64,000 nucleotides of DNA from assembly GCA_004352715.1 (NCBI GenBank), contig SCFE01000033.1, forward strand, positions 1,381,996-1,445,995. The letters run 5' to 3'. Shown here in pieces: positions 59,601-64,000 of the stretch. A program made the translations under genes and the position numbers. Origin of the DNA: Hofstenia miamia (taxonomy: Eukaryota; Xenacoelomorpha; Acoela). The stretch's first letter is position 1, and each line of letters starts with the position of its first letter. The notes beneath the pieces were generated by a model. The model saw only the letters and a list, made by a program, of their open reading frames with translations. It did not search any database and was not told where the DNA came from.

Positions 59601-62600
59601 GAAATTAGGAGTGACCAGTCCGGTTCGGTGGTCAGTACCGATCGGCTTCCATATGTAAGATTAGTCCTACAAAGTATCACTGCTTGATAATGAATATGGT
59701 GCTGTTGGAGCATACTTTTGTTTTTAAAAGTGACAAGACGCCTGACCTAGATAGGGTTAACTTTTAGCTAAACCTAATGAAATAAGAAAGCGCATGGGCA
59801 TTTGGCATTGCGAGTTGTGCACGCCAGATTTCAGTAATTATTTTTATGAAAACTATAAGAATAAATGTTTGACATTGACAGTTTCTCTCATTCAACTATT
59901 AGTTCTTCAACATGATAATGAAAGATGCCCTTTATCAGCATGCTCTACATACAGCCCTGATCTAAATTTATGAGAAAAATTTAGCTATTTACATACAACT
60001 GTGTTTATTGCCCAAATTTCGAATACCGCTTCCAAGATTCTGAATAGTTCTCGAAAGCTCTTCAAACTTTTTGTTAAACCATAAATACAATGTATGCATT
60101 TAAAGGTGCATTTTGTGTGTATTTATCCAAGCCTAAGCTTAATCAAGTAAGCTTTTAAATTATGTGAACAATTGCTGTGCAATTTCATTATTAACCTGTA
60201 AAACTTATGATGCGTCTTGAGCCTAATTATAAAAAATGTTGGTCTTTTGTCATTGCGAATGTTTAGCAATCTGAATAATCCTAATTGACGAATTATGTTA
60301 AAAATTCTTTGTTTAAGAGAAACAATTTTGGTTCTTTATTTTGTGGCTCATACTGGGCTTTTGTGGGACTCAAATTTCATTTGTCCAAGTCAGTGTCAAT
60401 GGATTTCATCCCAGTTTTGTTCTTTGAAATTTACTGGTCCCATAGCCCCAACCGAACCCCGCTCAAACAGTTTCTAATCCGACCATGCTATAATAAAGAG
60501 AAACGTCTATTTCTTTATAATTTTCTTCATAACATAAATATAAAATATCCAATCGAAATAAGATTAACGTAGGATTTGATCATTTAAATCAAAATTTATG
60601 CGTTCAATTTCAATGAATGCAAATCCTGAATCTTGAGTCTTTTCTCAACCTCCTGAAAAGGTTTGTTCACCAGACTAAGCTAATTGTCAACTGTTTGATA
60701 ACCCGACCCGACTCACGGATCAACACATTTCCACAGCTGAACCCCATTATCGCACTGGCTTAGCTTCCATTTTTGAAAAACAATTTTGAGTGATATCCTG
60801 AAATCCTCAGTTCGAGTTTCATTTAGGACCCGAGCCAACACTGTGTAATATTGCTCCAATTTTCCAATTTTTTAAAAGCTAAAAAGCAAGGTCTATATAC
60901 TTTGAAATATTAACATGTTGTTTTTGTTCAACACAATTATTGAAATTTCTGGGTGTAAGAGGAAAATTGGAATAGCAATTCAGAATTACTTGAAAACTTT
61001 GGTATTTCAGAATTTCAGAACTAAACTTTTGATTAACACATTTTATGATATTACCTTAGTTTTAGAATTATTGATTTAATGTTATCACATATTAAAAATA
61101 TGGTCAATTTGATTACTGTTTTTTATCAATTTATTGGAATTTGCCTTTTTGGCATTAATGCTGGGATTAAATTCAAGTGGTTACAATTGTTAGTTTTCTG
61201 CCCACGGGTTATGCTAATGCAGGTTGAAACTGCATTGATCAAGGTCGAAGTTGGCAGTATTTTGTTCTTTAGTCTCCAAGAGTGCAAAGATGAGACTCTT
61301 AAGCATTATTTACCGCCTATCTGTGTTCTGCTCATTGCACTTTACAAAAGCACCTATATTATTACATTGCAACTTATCTAAAAAATATATTATCACACTG
61401 CAATCAATAGAAAAAATATTATCACTTTGCAACTACTATAAACTGTGTTATCACATTGCAAATAACAAAAAATATATTAGCACATTGCAACTTGCAGAAA
61501 CAATATTGTAGATAACTTGTTGAGTCCATTTGACACATAATGGTGGAAATATGGCTTTAGGAGGTGTCTTCAAACGTGTTTTAGTTGCAAAAGTACCAAC
61601 CGAATATTGATCTATCAATTTCATTGTAAATGAATCAAAATTTCTAATCTATTAGTTTCCCATCCTTAAAATAAAGTTCAATAAAAGAAAAAATACTAAT
61701 TACATGTTCTTTAGCAAACGATGTTTTCTGCATTTTACACGAAGATTTGAAGATGTTGGCCTGCTAACAGCTGATGTTTGTAAATTTGGACAGTCAAGAA
61801 TAATGATAATGACTGTGGACTGTTTGCATGAAAAACTTCTACGTGAAGAACGCAACATATTCTTTGATGAAGTCAGTTGGATTATTTTTGACAATGCACA
61901 TTTTTTAAGTGATCCCGATAATGGCTTCATGCTGGAAGAGTGTCTCATTATAATTCCAAAGTACATTAATGTAGTCCTGCTTTCATCTAGTTTTTCAAAT
62001 GCCCAAGAAATTTCAAAATACGTGGCATATGTAAGGCAAAAGACATGTCATGTAATTGCCACTAGTGAATATCCTCAAGCGAATTTAATATATTACACAA
62101 TTGATGAAGCTAATAAAATATTCCGCATTAAAGGCAAGGAAGAGTTTGTGGCTTGGAAGAGAACTCTTAACTCGAATTTAAAAAAAACAGCAATATCAAA
62201 GCAGAAAATTGAAAAAAAGTGGCACAACTTACTTGAAAATTTCAAAATTACACATCAATTACCTGTTGTTGTTTTTTCATTTCGTAAGGAAACGTGTGAA
62301 GAATTGCTTACACTTCAATTGGAGGAAAGAAGTTTAAATTCACCAGATGAGGAGCAACAAGTTAAGAAATACTATGATATGTATCTAGAAAAAGTAAATC
62401 TGTTGGAAGAAAAACTGTTAGTACACGTTAATATGCACTTGGGTTTTCTAAAAAAAGGGTATGCAGTGTATCATATGGGAATGGTGAGTCAGATAAGAGA
62501 GCTGATTGCGATCTTATTTGAAAATAACTTGGTGAAAATGGTCTTTTCAACAGTGAAGTTTGCAAATGATGTATGGTCATCAGCAAAAACGTTGGTCGTT

Positions 62601-64000
62601 TTTGATTTGGAAACGTGTGATATATTTGAGAAAAAATTTCTTACGCCATTTGGATTTAATCTCATTGCAGAGAAACTAGAGAAAAATGAGCCTTACAAAG
62701 AAAAAAGTATAATTGTAATGTTGAATAAGGAATGTGATTTAGAAACACTAGAAGGCCTAATATACCACAATAAAATGGACAGCAGCTATCATTTGAGTGT
62801 TTCAACAATGCTTCATTATCCACTCGCTAAAGAAGCATTTTCGTATAAAGATATTTATCATCTTTCTCTGTTATTCTTCCAAGGTGATGAGGACAAGAAA
62901 GAATCCCTAAAACACAATGCACATAAACTTGAAGAAATACTAAGAAAAACCGCCTCTGCCAATAAATTCAGATATTTTGCAAAATATTGCAATGTATTCC
63001 CTTTGATTGAATCATACATATTTCACAAAATGCGGATGAAACCATGTACGACAATCAGTTATAAAAATGTTATTTCTGATGCTTTTAAAATCATTACCTC
63101 CAAAACCATTGCAGAGAGATTACTGACAGACTTTCAGAGTGATGATGACATAGATGGATTCATCCAAACTGCAGCAGATAATAAGTTAATGCTTAAACTG
63201 GAATTAGGCGACCATCAGCAATATTTAGCAGGTAAGCATTAATAAAACTACTTCTAATTAATTGATCTTAATGCTATTGAAAAATTTATAAAATCTGCTC
63301 ATGGTGATTAGTGTTTTTGTCTCTTCTATGTACATTATTTTCTCAAGCTAATCTATTTATTTGATAAAAACTTCAAAGTTGTTATTGGAAAAGCAATTAA
63401 TGTATCATAATATTGTAATAACAGGCATTACAAAAATTATGTAGTTCATTTTTTTATCTTTCCAGTGGTAATGTTTATAACTTTTAAAACTGAAAATCTT
63501 TTGTTTTAACGAATTTCTCAGTGCAAGATTTTCTTATGGCGAGCATCTCTGTCATGATTAAGTTCAGTGACCAAAAGTGGATAGGTAAAATACTGAAAAA
63601 AATCGACATTAAAAATGCATTTCTCCACCTTATTTTCTAATATTTTACACTACTTGTATGCAATGCTTTAAAGCAGTTTTAAAATAAGTATTTATTAAGT
63701 TACAAATCGCACATTCTCTTACAAACATTTCATTTTAATTTTTAACAAATGATGGATTAAAACATCCATTTGCATTGCAAATACAAATCTCGATTTTTTC
63801 ACATTTGATATCAGAATGGTGCACTTTACAACAGTATTCTAACAAAACTTTCATTATCGAATTACAGAATATGATATTTAATCAGACCGTGATGGTTCGC
63901 ATCTCTTCTGTAAGCATTGTGTATATTTTTATTTAAATTTTCCATCATCAAAACTTGTATTTTTTGAATCATTTAAATTACTTCCATGTTTAAGATTCAA
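53699..64000 (+). CDS. MTR4/Ski2-like pseudohelicase (catalytic motifs lost), 3' end beyond window
   Basis: Exons: 53699-53819, 53944-53994, 55195-55397, 58101-58306, 61715-63231, 63522-63584; phases agree at every join (1/2, 1/2, 0, 2/1, 1/2). A further exon at about 63891-63914 is possible. The fold order follows MTR4: VAVFISSYSEKSD in the Walker A place (normally AHTSAGKT), VFFVSPSDLQ (motif Ia), FEDVGLLTADV, IIFDNAHFLSD (normally FDEVHY), LLSSSFSNA (normally LSATVPNA), CHVIATSEYPQ, LPVVVFSFRKETCEE (motif IV, well kept), GYAVYHMGMVSQIRELI, FSTVKFANDVWSSAKTLVVFD (motif V, normally ATETFAMGxNMPA), no QMAGRAGRRG motif VI, then SSYHLSVSTML of the winged-helix region. ATP binding and hydrolysis are not expected. 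The open 505-codon exon argues against a pseudogene. Likely nuclear/RNA-exosome related by descent; present role unknown. Confidence 0.8.
54153..55194. other. Intron of the pseudohelicase gene
   Basis: No feature beyond AT-rich DNA. The ORF at 53916-54152 is the read-through of the 53944 exon. Confidence 0.4.
55585..55813. repeat. 104-bp direct duplication around 21 N (assembly artefact)
   Basis: 55585-55688 and 55710-55813 appear identical, separated by N at 55689-55709. As with 6450, this is best read as unmerged overlapping contig ends. It lies in an intron and does not affect coding. Confidence 0.9.
57277..57579. mobile_element. MITE with internal ACGTCTTCTAAACG repeats
   Basis: Inverted ends CCCAATAAACAATAAAACG and CGTTTTATTGTTTATTAGG, flanked by TATA on both sides. 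The interior is filled with short degenerate repeats of AAACGTCTTCT type (at least eight), so it is part microsatellite. It sits in an intron of the pseudohelicase gene. Confidence 0.85.
61357..61503. repeat. Five tandem copies of a 29-bp unit
   Basis: Units at 61357, 61388, 61417, 61446 and 61475 share TATTATCACATTGCAACT followed by an A-rich part; four are exactly adjacent and one is offset by 2 bp. Diverged, so old. In the large intron just upstream of the main helicase-like exon. Confidence 0.88.

Noticed and set aside
58769-59660. GACTGGTC/ACCGG-rich ends at 58785-58860 and 59577-59650 as a DNA transposon
   Set aside because: Ends share short words but do not align as clean inverted repeats and no target duplication is seen; suspicious but unsupported.
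60285-60572. Two overlapping ORFs (95 and 60 codons)
   Set aside because: Intronic, mutually exclusive frames, no recognisable domain.
61079-61381. 100-codon hydrophobic plus-strand ORF
   Set aside because: Lies in the intron, ends in the 29-bp repeat array, no splice sites or motif that would justify an exon.
1-64000. tRNA, rRNA or bacterial-contaminant genes
   Set aside because: No cloverleaf with A and B boxes, no rRNA stretch and no intronless bacterial-type gene cluster was seen on reading both strands; a scan with dedicated tools was not possible.

Overview
This is an AT-rich, intron-bearing animal (invertebrate) scaffold. GT-AG introns, metazoan gene families (a USP34-type deubiquitinase, a multi-C2H2 zinc-finger factor, a RHBDD1-type rhomboid, a p24/TMED cargo receptor, a MADF domain, an MTR4/Ski2-type helicase fold) and a dense mix of animal transposons show this. 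The lineage cannot be decided from the window. All family names come from motif recall; no database search was run.

Layout. 1-3857 (minus): first exons of a USP34-like gene running off the left edge, with a hAT-type MITE in one intron. 4993-8555 (minus): a 22-finger C2H2 gene, split on paper only by a 607-bp assembly duplication around a single N. 10.3-11.8 kb: nested mobile DNA, namely a miniature LTR element (TRIM) whose 3' LTR carries a MITE, and two hAT MITEs with perfect 8-bp target duplications. 12.0-13.9 kb: a FLYWCH plus MULE transposase gene with in-frame introns. 16.6-18.1 kb (minus): a RHBDD1-like rhomboid protease gene with an exact 36-bp in-frame duplication of its HxxxN motif. 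20.6-21.3 kb (minus): a p24/TMED gene whose 5' end lies in a gap.

22.5-46.2 kb is mostly a transposon graveyard: P-element-like, Tc1/mariner, LINE (CR1/L2-like), Penelope-like and hAT remains, plus a DUF4806-type relic, around three 1000-bp gaps. Within it are an intact 95-codon single-exon gene at 32228-32515 and two isolated terminal exons (27283-27459 minus, 31150-31281 plus).

47.2-64.0 kb (plus) holds the most interesting material. A split MADF domain (47228-48511) is followed by a phase-consistent exon series into a protein with the complete fold order of an MTR4/Ski2 helicase. Every catalytic motif is replaced (Walker A, DExH, SAT, motifs V and VI) although the 500-codon main exon is open. 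It looks like a conserved-fold pseudohelicase, possibly fused to the MADF domain, and it continues past the right edge.

The host genes are unrelated housekeeping or regulatory genes with no operon logic. USP34-like introns are very short (down to 43 bp), while those of the helicase-like gene reach 3-5 kb and host MITEs and tandem repeats.
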